From NCBI GenBank assembly GCA_944326355.1, contig CALVDO010000014.1, positions 1 to 64,000 on the forward strand: 64,000 nucleotides of DNA. The letters are read 5' to 3'. The position numbers were made by a program, and so were the translations under genes. Positions 8,757 through 18,853 of this stretch are shown piece by piece. Positions within the stretch are counted from its first letter, which is position 1. Every line of letters begins with the position of its first letter. Source of the DNA: an uncultured Bacteroidales bacterium (GTDB lineage Bacteria > Bacteroidota > Bacteroidia > Bacteroidales > UBA932). A model generated the notes under the pieces. That model ran no database searches and was not told where the DNA came from. It saw only the letters and a program-made list of their open reading frames with translations.

Positions 8757-10967
8757 TCAGCCTATCTCCGCGCCGTTGGAAAGGGTCTCCTCAGGAGTGA
8801 TGAATCTCATCTTGCCGTCACCCTGACGGGCCATCAGTATCATTCCCCTTGACTCTATTCCACGGATCTTTCGCGGAGCGAGATTGGCGAGAATGCAGAT
8901 CTGCCTTCCGACCATCTGTTCCGGCGTGTAATACTCGGCTATGCCGGACACTATCGTCCTTGTGTCGATGCCCGTGTCGATGGTGAGCCTGAGCAGCTTG
9001 TCTGTCTTCGGCACTCTCTCGGCCTCAAGCACCGTCGCGGTGCGGATGTCCATCTTCTCGAAGTCGTCAAACGTGCATTCCGGCTTCTGCGGAGCCACCC
9101 TGCGGGCCTCTTCCGCCGCCTTGGCCGCCTCATTGGCTTTCTTGATGTCCTCCAGCCGCTTAACCTGAGCCTCAACGACAGAATCCTCTATCTTGCTGAA
9201 GAGGAGCTCCGGCTCGGAGAGCTGATGTCCTTCCGGAAGTATGCCAGGCATTCCCATCAGGCCCCATGTCAGCACGACAGGACAATCCTCTGCCGGGCCT
9301 TTTCCGGCAGAAGCCTCGGGATAGTCGGCATTCGTGACAGGACGGGTATGCAGGGCGGCGGACTCGCCAGGCCGATAGAAATTCTCGGTCGGCTCGCCCT
9401 CGCCGGCACGGTGATCCGAACCCGCAATCAGGCCTATGTTGAGAATCTTCCTGAGCTTCTCGGCCGAGAACGGGAGGAACGGCTCGAAGGCCACGGCAAG
9501 GTCTGCGCAGATCTGGAGGGACACGTTGAGAATGGACGCAGTCCTGTCCATGTCGGTCTTGGCCACCTTCCATGGTTCAGTGTCAGTCAGATACTTGTTG
9601 CCGAGGCGGGCGATGTTCATCGCCTCCCTGAGCGCCTCGCGGAATCTGAAATGCTCAAGATTGCTCTCTATGGCAGCCTTCATCGCCGGAATCTGGGCAA
9701 GGGTCTCGGCGTCGACAGGCTCCGGCTTCCTGTCAGCAGGCACCGCACCGCCGAAATACTTGTGGGTGAGGACGACGGCACGGTTGACGAAATTGCCGAA
9801 TATCGCCACGAGCTCATTGTTGTTGCGGGCCTGAAAATCCTTCCAGGTGAAGTCATTGTCCTTTGTCTCAGGAGCATTGGCGCAGAGGACGTAACGCAGG
9901 ACATCCTCCTGTCCGCGGAACTCCTGAAGATACTCCTGAAGCCACACGGCCCAGTTGCGGGTAGTGGAGATCTTGTTTCCCTCGAGATTGAGGAACTCAT
10001 TGGCAGGCACGTTGTCCGGCAGGATGAAGTCTCCGTAGGCCTTGAGCATGGACGGGAAGACGATGCAGTGGAATACTATGTTGTCCTTGCCGATGAAGTG
10101 GACGAGCCTGGTGTCGCCGGACTTCCACCACTTCTCCCATGACTGCGGCAGGAGCTCCTTGGTGTTGGAGATATAGCCTATCGGGGCATCGAACCACACG
10201 TATAGCACCTTGCCCTCGGCGCCTTCGACAGGCACAGGCACGCCCCAGTCGAGGTCACGGCTCACGGCACGCGGCTGCAGCCCTCCGTCAATCCACGACT
10301 TGCATTGCCCGTACACATTGGTCTTCCACTCCTTGTGCCCCTCAAGTATCCATTCGCGAAGCCACGGCTCATACTTGTCCAGAGGCAGATACCAATGCTT
10401 TGTCTTGACCTTTACAGGCTCGCTTCCGCTCAGGGCCGAACGCGGATTGATCAGCTCGTCCGGACTCAGGGTGCTGCCGCACTTTTCACACTGGTCTCCA
10501 TAGGCTCCTTCAGCCCCGCACTTCGGACAGGTTCCTACTATATAGCGGTCGGCGAGAAAGGCTCCGGCCTCGGTGTCATAATACTGCTCACTCTCCTTCT
10601 CGATGAATTTCCCCTCATCGTAAAGTTTCCTGAAAAATTCGGACGCAGTCTTCTCGTGCACCCGGGAAGTAGTCCTCGAATATATGTCAAAATTGATTCC
10701 GAGGCCCGTAAAAGAGTCCTTGATGATCCTGTGATACCTGTCCACGATATCCTGAGGAGAGCATCCCTCCTTTCTGGCCTTGATGGTTATAGGCACCCCG
10801 TGCTCGTCCGAGCCGCAGATGAAGAGCACGTCTTTTCCCTTCATTCTCAGATACCTTACATAGATGTCGGCCGGAACATATACTCCGGCGAGATGTCCTA
10901 TGTGGACCGGACCGTTGGTGTATGGCAGTGCGCACGTCACAAGAGTCCTGTTACTGTTATTTTCCAT
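8757..10967 (-). CDS. metG: Methionyl-tRNA synthetase
   Basis: Class I aminoacyl-tRNA synthetase charging tRNA-Met. The HIGH box is HIGHLAG near residue 19, and a knuckle zinc domain has the pairs CPKCG and CEKCG. The KMSKS loop is the variant [12 protein letters not shown]. An anticodon-binding helical domain follows, and a C-terminal EMAP/Trbp111-like tRNA-binding domain (from about residue 630, [17 protein letters not shown]) completes the ~736 residues, the long dimeric form. I start at 10967 ([11 protein letters not shown]); a second ATG four codons upstream is also possible. It is part of the minus-strand dnaG-metG-murB-murA run. Confidence 0.95.
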   Translation of the reverse strand: MENNSNRTLVTCALPYTNGPVHIGHLAGVYVPADIYVRYLRMKGKDVLFICGSDEHGVPITIKARKEGCSPQDIVDRYHRIIKDSFTGLGINFDIYSRTTSRVHEKTASEFFRKLYDEGKFIEKESEQYYDTEAGAFLADRYIVGTCPKCGAEGAYGDQCEKCGSTLSPDELINPRSALSGSEPVKVKTKHWYLPLDKYEPWLREWILEGHKEWKTNVYGQCKSWIDGGLQPRAVSRDLDWGVPVPVEGAEGKVLYVWFDAPIGYISNTKELLPQSWEKWWKSGDTRLVHFIGKDNIVFHCIVFPSMLKAYGDFILPDNVPANEFLNLEGNKISTTRNWAVWLQEYLQEFRGQEDVLRYVLCANAPETKDNDFTWKDFQARNNNELVAIFGNFVNRAVVLTHKYFGGAVPADRKPEPVDAETLAQIPAMKAAIESNLEHFRFREALREAMNIARLGNKYLTDTEPWKVAKTDMDRTASILNVSLQICADLAVAFEPFLPFSAEKLRKILNIGLIAGSDHRAGEGEPTENFYRPGESAALHTRPVTNADYPEASAGKGPAEDCPVVLTWGLMGMPGILPEGHQLSEPELLFSKIEDSVVEAQVKRLEDIKKANEAAKAAEEARRVAPQKPECTFDDFEKMDIRTATVLEAERVPKTDKLLRLTIDTGIDTRTIVSGIAEYYTPEQMVGRQICILANLAPRKIRGIESRGMILMARQGDGKMRFITPEETLSNGAEIG

Positions 10968-11104
10968 ATATGGCAACATTTTTATGATTTTCAGTCAATT
11001 ATCCATATCATTTCATTCGGTCCCGGCTATGCTCCGCAGAATGCCCGCCATGCTTTGTCAGACTCCCGCGGAATGCCGGCAACTCATCAGACCGGCCAAT
11101 CCCG

Positions 11105-13138
11105 TCAGACCCTTCCGAGCTTTTTGTTGACGAGGGCACGCATCCTGTTGAGGTTGTCTATGCGCCTGATCAACTCCATCTGTTCCTGCGCTCCGGCCGT
11201 CTCCAGGGCGGAGAAACTGTCCTTGAGCATCTTCTCCAGCCTCCTGCTCTGATATGCGAGGAGCGATTTCGGCACATACATGACAAGGATGGTCGAGCGT
11301 GAGGTGAGGGCGTTTCTGTAATTGTCCACGGTGATCTCGTATTTTTCAGCCAACAGATCCGAAGTGACCATGGATATCACCCTGTCCGGGCTGTTGATAA
11401 GCCTCCCGAGAATCTGCTCCTGCGAGAAGCCCTTGTCATAGAGGCTGAAGTACTCGTCGTACACTTTCCTGTAGATGAGGTTGGAAAACGAGACTTCATC
11501 TCCGGCAAGAGCAGAGTCGATGAACTCGGCCACGGACACCGGCCCCTCAGCCGAATAGAACTCCGAATCCCTGTCGAACATAAGCGGATCAGTGCCGGAC
11601 TCGACTATGAAGCCGAGCAGCTCCTTCTCGCACGGGGCGAGGAACACGTCGTCGAACTTAAGCCCGGCAGGCGCAGTCACCGGCTCCACCTTCATGACGG
11701 ATGAAGGCCGCGAAGACACCTCCGCGCCGGGCTGAGACGCAGGCTGAGAGTCAGACGGAGCGTCCTGAGCAAGATTTTCGGCACTCTGAAGTTCTCTCCT
11801 TCTCTTCATATCATTGCGCTTCTTCTCCTCGGCAAGATTCTCCGCCCTTGTGGAGCTGATTCTCTCGGACAGTATTTCCGCGCTTATGCCGAACTTGCGG
11901 CCGGCCACATCCACATAGACCGAGCGCTTCACCGCATCCGGTATGAGGGCAATCGTGTCAGCCACGTCATTTATAAGTTCCGCCCGCTTGAGAGGATCAT
12001 CACCGGCCTCGTTCAGAAGCACGTCCGACTTGAACTCTATGAAGTCCTGCTCATGAGCACGGATGAAGTCGGACACCTCCTCCAGAGTATGCTTCTTCGA
12101 AAACGAATCAGGGTCATCCCCGTCGGGAAGCAGCACCACCCTCACGTTCATGCCCTCCTTCAGCACCATGCCTATGCCCCGAAGAGCAGCATGTATGCCG
12201 GCGGAATCCCCGTCATATATGATAGTCACGTTGGACGTGAACCTCTTTATCAGCCTTATCTGATCCTCTGTCAGCGAGGTGCCGCTCGAAGCCACGACAT
12301 TGGTGATGCCGAGCTGATGCATGGAAATCACGTCGAGATATCCCTCCACGAGATAGCAGCGGTCCTTCCTCGACATCTCGTTTCTGGCGAAGTATATGCC
12401 GTAGAGCGACCGGCTCTTCACATATATTTCAGTCTCAGGGGAGTTGACGTATTTAGCGACCGACTTGTCCGTCTTGAGAGTGCGGCCTCCGAAGGCTATC
12501 GGACGGCCGGACACCGAGTGTATCGGGAATATGACCCTGTCATAGAATCGGTCCAGAAGGCTTCCGTCTTCCCTCCTGACGCAGAGGCCCGTATCGATGA
12601 GAAACTCCTCCTTGTAGCCGGCCTGCCGTGCGGCGTCAGCAAGCGAGTGCCTGCCGACGGGAGCCCAGCCGAGGCCGAACTTCTCTATCGTGGCGTCCTC
12701 CAGCCCTCTCGAGCGGAAATACGCATATCCTATCGCCCGGCCTTCCTTCGTCTTCAGAGAATCCCTGAAGAACCCGGCGGCAAATTCCGAGACGAGCATA
12801 AGGCTCTCCCCGCGCTGTCTGGCGGCAATAGCCTCGGCACTTTCCTCCTTTTCGACGACCTCAATGCCGTATTTTCTGGCAAGAAACTTCAGGGCGTCCA
12901 CATAGGAAAGGCTCTCGTGCTCCATCACAAAACCGACTGCCGTACCGACCTTGCCGCATCCGAAGCACTTGAATATGCCCTTGGCAGGCGAGACATAGAA
13001 AGACGGCGTCTTCTCGTTGTGAAATGGACAGCACGCGACAAAATTCGCCCCCCTTCTCTTGAGAGGGACGAAGTCACCCACGACATCCTCAATCCTCGCG
13101 GCTTCAATTATCCTGTCTACGGTGTCCTGAGGTATCAT
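11105..13138 (-). CDS. dnaG: DNA primase
   Basis: Synthesises RNA primers at the replication fork. The 677-residue protein has the N-terminal zinc finger CCPFHNEKTPSFYV...CFGC (about 35-65), the catalytic TOPRIM core with the EGYLD and YDGDSAG motifs, and a C-terminal DnaB-interacting helical region. A charged linker (about 430-470) separates core and C-terminus. Its ATG overlaps the DUF308 stop in an ATGA arrangement, indicating translational coupling. metG follows after 137 bp. Confidence 0.96.
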   Translation of the reverse strand: MIPQDTVDRIIEAARIEDVVGDFVPLKRRGANFVACCPFHNEKTPSFYVSPAKGIFKCFGCGKVGTAVGFVMEHESLSYVDALKFLARKYGIEVVEKEESAEAIAARQRGESLMLVSEFAAGFFRDSLKTKEGRAIGYAYFRSRGLEDATIEKFGLGWAPVGRHSLADAARQAGYKEEFLIDTGLCVRREDGSLLDRFYDRVIFPIHSVSGRPIAFGGRTLKTDKSVAKYVNSPETEIYVKSRSLYGIYFARNEMSRKDRCYLVEGYLDVISMHQLGITNVVASSGTSLTEDQIRLIKRFTSNVTIIYDGDSAGIHAALRGIGMVLKEGMNVRVVLLPDGDDPDSFSKKHTLEEVSDFIRAHEQDFIEFKSDVLLNEAGDDPLKRAELINDVADTIALIPDAVKRSVYVDVAGRKFGISAEILSERISSTRAENLAEEKKRNDMKRRRELQSAENLAQDAPSDSQPASQPGAEVSSRPSSVMKVEPVTAPAGLKFDDVFLAPCEKELLGFIVESGTDPLMFDRDSEFYSAEGPVSVAEFIDSALAGDEVSFSNLIYRKVYDEYFSLYDKGFSQEQILGRLINSPDRVISMVTSDLLAEKYEITVDNYRNALTSRSTILVMYVPKSLLAYQSRRLEKMLKDSFSALETAGAQEQMELIRRIDNLNRMRALVNKKLGRV

Positions 13139-13809
13139 TTCTCCTCCGGGGAATCCACTTTCTCGTAATCCACGTCCCTGACTCCGGACATATCGGCAGC
13201 AGAGTCGGAGGAAGCTCCCGATGCGTCCGGAGAATCTGTCCGTGCGGAGCTTTCCTCACCGAAGCGCACCTCATATTCCTTCATGGCCTTCTGCATCTTC
13301 CATGTTGAGATCAGATCCGACACTCCATATACAAGAAGAGCGATACCGGCCACGAGAGTAATGGCCGTAGCCACTCCGAACGGCTTGAATATCAAAAGTA
13401 TGCCTCCGAGCACACAAAGCACGGGAAAGATAAAGGCAAGCACTCCGAGCCTCACGAAGCTCACGGCGCTGACGAGAGAGAAGACCTGCATCAGTCCGAG
13501 AGCGAGGAGCAGGATGCCGAGGACGAGGATGATGAAGCTCGCCACGGCGGACGGGAAGCAGAATATGAGAATTCCGAGGACTATGTCCACTATGGAGTTG
13601 AACACCATGAGCCCGAGACCGCCGTTACGACGGTTGTACACCCCGTATATGACGGAGACGAGGCCCGAAGCTATGAGAATGGCGGCAAGAATCTGCACGA
13701 GTATCACAAGTGAGGAATCCGGCATGGCGATCATGACCACCCCGAGAATTATGGCCGCCACGGCCCTGAGCATACCGCTCATTCTGTTTCTGAATCCGAA
13801 AGTCAGCAT
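13135..13809 (-). CDS. DUF308 (HdeD-like) integral membrane protein
   Basis: A 224-residue inner-membrane protein with about six hydrophobic helices between residues 10 and 175, in the paired pattern typical of DUF308/HdeD. A charged Ser/Asp-rich cytoplasmic tail follows (about 185-224). In E. coli HdeD is linked to acid resistance, but the function of most relatives, including this one, is not known. The TGA stop shares bases with the dnaG ATG (ATGA), so it is the promoter-proximal gene of the dnaG operon. It is transcribed from a -7 box at 13889-13896 through an ~75-nt leader containing an inverted repeat. Confidence 0.85.
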   Translation of the reverse strand: MLTFGFRNRMSGMLRAVAAIILGVVMIAMPDSSLVILVQILAAILIASGLVSVIYGVYNRRNGGLGLMVFNSIVDIVLGILIFCFPSAVASFIILVLGILLLALGLMQVFSLVSAVSFVRLGVLAFIFPVLCVLGGILLIFKPFGVATAITLVAGIALLVYGVSDLISTWKMQKAMKEYEVRFGEESSARTDSPDASGASSDSAADMSGVRDVDYEKVDSPEEK

Positions 13810-13833
13810 AATCTACAATCTGATTTGAACTGC

Positions 13834-13853
13834 GGCCGGTCATATGGCCGGCC
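13834..13853. repeat. Inverted repeat in the DUF308-dnaG leader
   Basis: GGCCGG and CCGGCC (13834-13839 and 13848-13853) flank an 8-nt loop and would form a strong small hairpin in the 5' leader of the DUF308-dnaG transcript. There is no T-tract, so it is not a terminator. A regulatory or stabilising role is only possible. Confidence 0.4.
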
Positions 13854-13888
13854 ATTAAGCCGCACTACCTTTCGGCGGCCACAATCCG

Positions 13889-13896
13889 CAAAATTA
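13889..13896 (-). promoter_or_regulatory. -7 promoter box of DUF308-dnaG
   Basis: TAATTTTG on the minus strand fits TAnnTTTG. It would drive DUF308, dnaG and possibly the whole run to murA. Confidence 0.5.
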
Positions 13897-13909
13897 CAAA
13901 AAATTTAAG

Positions 13910-13917
13910 TAACTTAG
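13910..13917 (+). promoter_or_regulatory. Candidate -7 box of fhs
   Basis: TAACTTAG differs at one base from TAnnTTTG and ends 22 nt before the fhs ATG. It is divergent from the DUF308 promoter. Confidence 0.35.
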
Positions 13918-13939
13918 CGCCCTCCTTTACAACACCGAG

Positions 13940-15607
13940 ATGAAATCCGACATAGAAATCGCCAGAAGCATCAGAATGAAAAGAATAACGGAAGTGGCCG
14001 AAGAAACCGGCATTCCGGAGGAAAGCATAGAGCCATACGGGCGCTACATTGCCAAAGTACCAGAATCACTGATCGATGAGGAGCGGGTAAGGAAAAGCCG
14101 TCTGATTCTCGTGACCGCCATTACGGCAACGAAGGCCGGCATAGGCAAGACGACGGTCTCCATAGGGCTGGCGCTCGGGCTCAACCGCATCGGAAAAAAG
14201 GCGACAGTGGCGCTCAGAGAGCCATCGCTCGGGCCATGCTTCGGCATGAAGGGAGGGGCTGCCGGAGGAGGCTACGCCCAGATAATGCCGATGGACAGAA
14301 TCAATCTGCACTTCACAGGAGACTTTCATGCCGTGACTTCCGCACACAACATGATAGCGGCCCTGCTGGACAACTACCTGTATCAGCACCAGAGCGAGGG
14401 ATTCGCGCTCAAGGAGATACTCTGGAAACGGGTTCTGGACGTGAACGACAGATCCCTCAGAAGCATTGTCACCGGGCTCGGCCCACGCACCAACGGCATC
14501 ACGAGAGAGTCCGGCTTCGACATAACGCCCGCCTCGGAACTCATGGCCATCCTCTGCCTCTCGTCCGGGCCGGAAGACATGAGGCGGAGAATCGACAACA
14601 TCACTCTCGGCATCACGTTCGACGACAAGCCGTTCACCGTGCGCGACCTCGGCATCGGAGGGGCGATCGCCGTGCTCCTGCGCGACGCCATCCACCCCAA
14701 TCTGGTGCAGACCACGGAAGGCACCCCGGCCTTCGTACACGGAGGGCCGTTCGCCAACATAGCGCACGGATGCAATTCAATCATAGCCACCAAGATGGCA
14801 ATGACCTTCGGAGAATACGCAATCACAGAGGCCGGATTCGGGGCCGATCTCGGCGCGGAAAAGTTCTTCAACATCAAGTGCCGCAAGAGCGGACTCAGGC
14901 CGGATCTCACCGTGCTCGTGGCATCGCTGCGGGGGCTCAAGATGCACGGATTCGTGCCGGAAGACAAGATAGACTGCCCTGACAAGGAAGGCCTGATAAG
15001 GGGGTTCGCCAATCTCGACAGGCACATATCCAATCTCAGAGCCTTCGGACAGACCGTGATAGTCTGCTTCAACAGATACGCGAGCGACACGGAGGAGGAG
15101 ATCGAGACAGTGCGCGACCACTGCAGGGAGGCCGGCGTCGGATTTGCGGTGAACAGCGCCTGGAGCGAAGGCGGCAAAGGAGCGGAGGAGCTCGCGAGAC
15201 TTGTGGTCAAGACCATTGACGAACACCCGTCGGAGCCTCTGCGCTTCACATACGACGAGGACCAGAGCATAGAGTCCAAGATAGAACGTCTGGCCAAGAG
15301 CCTGTACGGGGCAGGCTCCGTATCGATAGGCAAGACGGCAAGAGAGAAGATACGGAGAATCAGCGGGACCGAGATGGCGAAATACCCGGTCTGCATAGCC
15401 AAGACGCAGTACTCATTCTCTCAGGACAGCTCCAAGCCCGGCGCCCCATCCGGCTTCAACTTCAGCATCAAAGACCTTATAATCAACAGCGGAGCTGAAA
15501 TGCTCGTGGCCATCGCCGGAGACATTATACGGATGCCGGGGCTGCCGAAGAAGCCGCAGGCCCTCAATATGGACATCGTGAACGGAGAGATTGAAGGCCT
15601 CAGCTGA
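13940..15607 (+). CDS. fhs: Formate-tetrahydrofolate ligase
   Basis: ATP-dependent synthesis of 10-formyl-THF from formate, in cytoplasmic one-carbon metabolism. The 555-residue protein has the family's P-loop region ([20 protein letters not shown], around residue 58), the [15 protein letters not shown] segment, and the conserved [13 protein letters not shown] and [11 protein letters not shown] motifs. Length and motifs match canonical Fhs. The following PHP phosphatase is 78 bp downstream. The histidine-degradation genes further along the window feed the same folate pool through formimino-THF. Confidence 0.96.
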   Translation: MKSDIEIARSIRMKRITEVAEETGIPEESIEPYGRYIAKVPESLIDEERVRKSRLILVTAITATKAGIGKTTVSIGLALGLNRIGKKATVALREPSLGPCFGMKGGAAGGGYAQIMPMDRINLHFTGDFHAVTSAHNMIAALLDNYLYQHQSEGFALKEILWKRVLDVNDRSLRSIVTGLGPRTNGITRESGFDITPASELMAILCLSSGPEDMRRRIDNITLGITFDDKPFTVRDLGIGGAIAVLLRDAIHPNLVQTTEGTPAFVHGGPFANIAHGCNSIIATKMAMTFGEYAITEAGFGADLGAEKFFNIKCRKSGLRPDLTVLVASLRGLKMHGFVPEDKIDCPDKEGLIRGFANLDRHISNLRAFGQTVIVCFNRYASDTEEEIETVRDHCREAGVGFAVNSAWSEGGKGAEELARLVVKTIDEHPSEPLRFTYDEDQSIESKIERLAKSLYGAGSVSIGKTAREKIRRISGTEMAKYPVCIAKTQYSFSQDSSKPGAPSGFNFSIKDLIINSGAEMLVAIAGDIIRMPGLPKKPQALNMDIVNGEIEGLS

Positions 15608-15631
15608 CGATGCAAAACGGACGGCGGCCAA

Positions 15632-15679
15632 GACGAAGGAAACGGAGGACGAAGGAAACATAAGACGAACGGACAATCT
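15632..15679. repeat. Degenerate 16-bp tandem repeat, 3 units
   Basis: Between fhs and the PHP gene, the unit GACGAAGGAAACggag recurs at 15632, 15648 and 15664 with an exact 16-bp period. The first two share 12 of 12 leading bases and the third is degenerate. It ends 6 bp before the next ATG. Confidence 0.6.
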
Positions 15680-15685
15680 TAAAAA

Positions 15686-16522
15686 ATGAACAATCTTCAC
15701 GACAATCACAATCACAGCCAGTTCTCTTTCGACGGAGGGCGCACGTCCGTCGAGAAGTCGGCGTCTGCAGCAAAGGCCGCCGGACTTGCGGGAATATGCT
15801 TCACGGACCACTGCGACTTCTATGTTCCGCCGATGAAGGCCGCACATGAGAATCTTGTGTCCGAAGTGTTTGACGTCAAGGCACAGCAGAAAGAGATCGA
15901 CCGCGTGAACGGGCTTCTGTCGGACGGAAGCTTCAGAATATACAAAGGTGTGGAGATCGGGCTTCAGAAGAAGAGCAGGGAGGACATCAGGAGATTTCTG
16001 GATGAAAACTCCTTCGATGAAATCATCGCCTCTGTCCATTACATCGACGACACAGACCCGTTCTACGGCGGCTACTACGACGGAAAGGATTGGCGACAGG
16101 CATACGGACACTATCTCGAGACCATCTACGAAGAGATGACATGGCTCGGAGACTTTGACGTCATGGGACATTACGACTATGTCGCGAGATACGCACCCTA
16201 TCCGCAGGCGAGCATCTTCTACAGAGACTTCAGCGACATCTCCGACATGATGCTGCGCTATCTCGCCGAAAACGGCAAGGCCATAGAGATCAACACCAAG
16301 ACATATCAGGATTATAACGGACGCACGCCTGTACTTGACATGGACATGCTCAGAAGATTCCGCGAGCTCGGAGGAGAGGCGGTGAGCCTCGGCTCGGACT
16401 CTCATGACCCGTTCAGGCCGGGAGACAAGTTCATCCGCTACGCCGAGGCGGCAAAATCCGCCGGTTTCAGATACCTCGCGCACTTCGAGAACAGGAAGGC
16501 GGTGATGCTTCCGATCGGATGA
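15686..16522 (+). CDS. PHP-domain histidinol-phosphatase (HisJ/HisK type)
   Basis: A 278-residue metal-dependent phosphatase of the PHP superfamily. Metal ligands are visible in DNHNHSQFS at the N-terminus, FTDHCDF near 40, SVHYID near 117, GHYDYVARY near 158 and GSDSHDP near 235. The arrangement matches histidinol-phosphatases of the HisJ type, which carry out the penultimate step of histidine synthesis. No other his gene is nearby, so another phosphoester substrate is possible. It lies downstream of fhs after a tandem-repeat spacer and converges on recQ, whose stop is 11 bp away. Confidence 0.8.
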   Translation: MNNLHDNHNHSQFSFDGGRTSVEKSASAAKAAGLAGICFTDHCDFYVPPMKAAHENLVSEVFDVKAQQKEIDRVNGLLSDGSFRIYKGVEIGLQKKSREDIRRFLDENSFDEIIASVHYIDDTDPFYGGYYDGKDWRQAYGHYLETIYEEMTWLGDFDVMGHYDYVARYAPYPQASIFYRDFSDISDMMLRYLAENGKAIEINTKTYQDYNGRTPVLDMDMLRRFRELGGEAVSLGSDSHDPFRPGDKFIRYAEAAKSAGFRYLAHFENRKAVMLPIG

Positions 16523-16532
16523 GCGCTTTCCG

Positions 16533-18734
16533 TCAGTTGGCCACCTCGCAGAGGAACTTGATGCGGACCAGACGCACCTCCATCTCGTCATAATCCGGTC
16601 CGAGCTCCTTCATGGCATCCTCGAGAGAGTCTGACTCCGCCTCTTCACGGAAATAGCTGAAGATGTCGTCCACAACGTCCTCGTCAATGTTCTGATCTAT
16701 ATAATAGTTGATGTCCAGCTTCGTGCCTGAGCCTACTATCCCCTCTATCTCGTCAAGCAGCTCCTCCATCTCAAGCCCCTTGGCCTCGGCGATGTCATCG
16801 AGCGGAAGCTTCCTGTCGATGCTCTGGATGATGTAGACCTTGTTGTCGTTCTTGTTGGCCACGGACTTGACCACGAAATCATCCGGACGGACGATTTCAT
16901 TTTCCTTAACATATTTGGCAATCAGGGAAATGAACTCCTTTCCGAACTTTCTTGCCTTTCCTTCGCCAACGCCCTGACAGCTCTTGAGCTCCTCCAGAGT
17001 CTCGGGATAAAGTATCGTCATGTCCTCGAGGGAAGCGTCCCCGAATATTATCCACGGCTGAAGTCCGAGCTTCCGCGACATGTCCCTGCGGAGGTCCTTG
17101 AGCATTGCGAGCAGGACAGGGTCTCCCCCGCCGCCGGCAGCCGCAGACGACACGGCCTGAAGGTCATCATCGTCATCCTCGCCCTCCGAGAATACCCTGT
17201 CCTCAGTGAGCATCAGCTCGTGAGGATGCTCCAGAAAGTCCATTCCGGCCTCCGTGACGCTGATGAGCCCGTATGACTCTATCTCCTTGTCGAGCAGATG
17301 CAGCATGAGCCCCTGGTGTATGACTGCGGCCCAGAACCTCACCGGATGCTCGCGGCCCGCGCCGAAGAACTCCAGCTTGTCATGCCTGTACGACTTTATG
17401 AGAGAATTCACCTCGCCGGAAAGGATGTTGGCGAGATGATCCATCTTGAAATGCTCAGGAAGCGAGAGTATGAGCTCGATCACGAGCTTCATCTCATCCC
17501 TGCCGTCGAACTGCCGCTTCGGATGCAGACAGTTGTCGCAGGCGCCGCAGTTGTCTCTGGTGTACTCCTCTCCGAAATAGTTGAGGAGCAGCTTGCGGCG
17601 GCAGCTGTTGGACTCCGCGTAGGCCACGGTCTCCATCAGGAGCTGCTTGCCGATCTCCTGCTCCGCGACAGGCTTTCCCTGCATGAACTTCTCAAGCTTG
17701 AGTATGTCCTTATAGCTGTAATAGGCTATGCAGATGCCCTCCTTTCCGTCCCTTCCGGCACGACCGGTCTCCTGATAATACCCCTCGATGCTCTTCGGAA
17801 TGTCATAATGGATGACATATCTCACGTCAGGCTTGTCTATTCCCATCCCGAAGGCTATGGTGGCCACTATCACGTCCACTTCCTCCATCAGGAACCGGTC
17901 CTGATTCTCGGCCCTCGTCTTGGCATCGAGCCCGGCATGATACGGAAGCGCCTTTATCCCGTTGACGTTCAACAGCTCCGCAAGCTCCTCGACCTTCTTG
18001 CGGCTCAGACAGTATATGATGCCGGACTTGCCGGGATGCTGTTTTATGAACCTGATGATGTCCCTCTTGGTGTCCGTCTTGTCCCTTATCTCGTAGTAGA
18101 GGTTCGGCCTGTTGAACGATGAACGGAATATCCTGGCGTCCATGATGCCGAGATTCTTCTGTATGTCGTTCTGCACCTTCGGCGTAGCAGTCGCCGTCAG
18201 AGCGATGACGGGGGCAGGGCCTATATCGTCGATTATGGCGCGGAGACGGCGGTATTCGGGTCTGAAATCATGTCCCCACTCCGAGATGCAGTGCGCCTCG
18301 TCAATGGCATAGAATGAGATCTTTATCCCTTTGAGGAGAGCGATGTTCTCGGGCTTCGTCAGAGACTCCGGGGCGACATAGAGAAGCTTGGTCACTCCCG
18401 AGAGGAGATCTGCATGCACCTCATTGATCTGGGACTTCGGCAGGGACGAGTTGAGGAAATGCGCTATCCCGTCATTGCCGGAGACAAAACCCCTTATCGC
18501 ATCCACCTGATTCTTCATGAGCGCGATCAGCGGCGAGACTACCACCGCGGTCCCCTCCATAACCAGAGCGGGCAGCTGGTAGCATAGCGACTTTCCCCCG
18601 CCAGTAGGCATCAGCACAAAGGCATTATGGCCGGCAACAAGCTCAGTGATTATCTTTTCCTGATCTCCCTTGAATGAATCAAAGCCGAAGAACTCCTTAA
18701 GTTTTGAATGAAGCGTCGCAGAATCAATATTCAT
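16533..18734 (-). CDS. recQ: ATP-dependent DNA helicase RecQ
   Basis: Superfamily 2 3'-5' helicase for recombination and fork repair. The 733-residue protein shows the motif 0 region FGFDSFKGDQEKII, Walker A MPTGGGKSLCYQLPA, the DEAH box IDEAHCISEWGHDFRPEY, and motif VI in QETGRAGRDG. The RQC zinc site is CRRKLL...CGACDNC. An HRDC domain lies around 575-650, and a further C-terminal acidic helical extension lengthens it beyond E. coli RecQ (~610), as in many Bacteroidetes. I start at the ATG at 18734 (MNIDSATLHSK); the upstream in-frame extension has no RecQ similarity and overlaps the nhaA promoter. Confidence 0.95.
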   Translation of the reverse strand: MNIDSATLHSKLKEFFGFDSFKGDQEKIITELVAGHNAFVLMPTGGGKSLCYQLPALVMEGTAVVVSPLIALMKNQVDAIRGFVSGNDGIAHFLNSSLPKSQINEVHADLLSGVTKLLYVAPESLTKPENIALLKGIKISFYAIDEAHCISEWGHDFRPEYRRLRAIIDDIGPAPVIALTATATPKVQNDIQKNLGIMDARIFRSSFNRPNLYYEIRDKTDTKRDIIRFIKQHPGKSGIIYCLSRKKVEELAELLNVNGIKALPYHAGLDAKTRAENQDRFLMEEVDVIVATIAFGMGIDKPDVRYVIHYDIPKSIEGYYQETGRAGRDGKEGICIAYYSYKDILKLEKFMQGKPVAEQEIGKQLLMETVAYAESNSCRRKLLLNYFGEEYTRDNCGACDNCLHPKRQFDGRDEMKLVIELILSLPEHFKMDHLANILSGEVNSLIKSYRHDKLEFFGAGREHPVRFWAAVIHQGLMLHLLDKEIESYGLISVTEAGMDFLEHPHELMLTEDRVFSEGEDDDDDLQAVSSAAAGGGGDPVLLAMLKDLRRDMSRKLGLQPWIIFGDASLEDMTILYPETLEELKSCQGVGEGKARKFGKEFISLIAKYVKENEIVRPDDFVVKSVANKNDNKVYIIQSIDRKLPLDDIAEAKGLEMEELLDEIEGIVGSGTKLDINYYIDQNIDEDVVDDIFSYFREEAESDSLEDAMKELGPDYDEMEVRLVRIKFLCEVAN

Positions 18735-18818
18735 AGGAACACAATTTATTCTTCTAAGATAAATATATTTTTCCAGAAGCAAATACTTTACGGAAGATTT
18801 TTTATTCCCTATTAATCC

Positions 18819-18826
18819 TATCTTTG
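18819..18826 (+). promoter_or_regulatory. -7 promoter box of nhaA
   Basis: TATCTTTG matches TAnnTTTG and ends 27 nt before the nhaA ATG. Confidence 0.6.
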
Positions 18827-18853
18827 CAGCAGACACCCGAAAAAAGCGACGAC

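Noticed and set aside
14383..15402. 339-codon minus-strand ORF opposite fhs
   Set aside because: Shadow of a canonical fhs gene, low-complexity Ser/Arg/Pro composition.
15686..16522. Assignment as DNA polymerase X or PolC-type PHP domain
   Set aside because: The protein is a stand-alone 278-residue PHP with the HisJ-like motif order and no polymerase domain.
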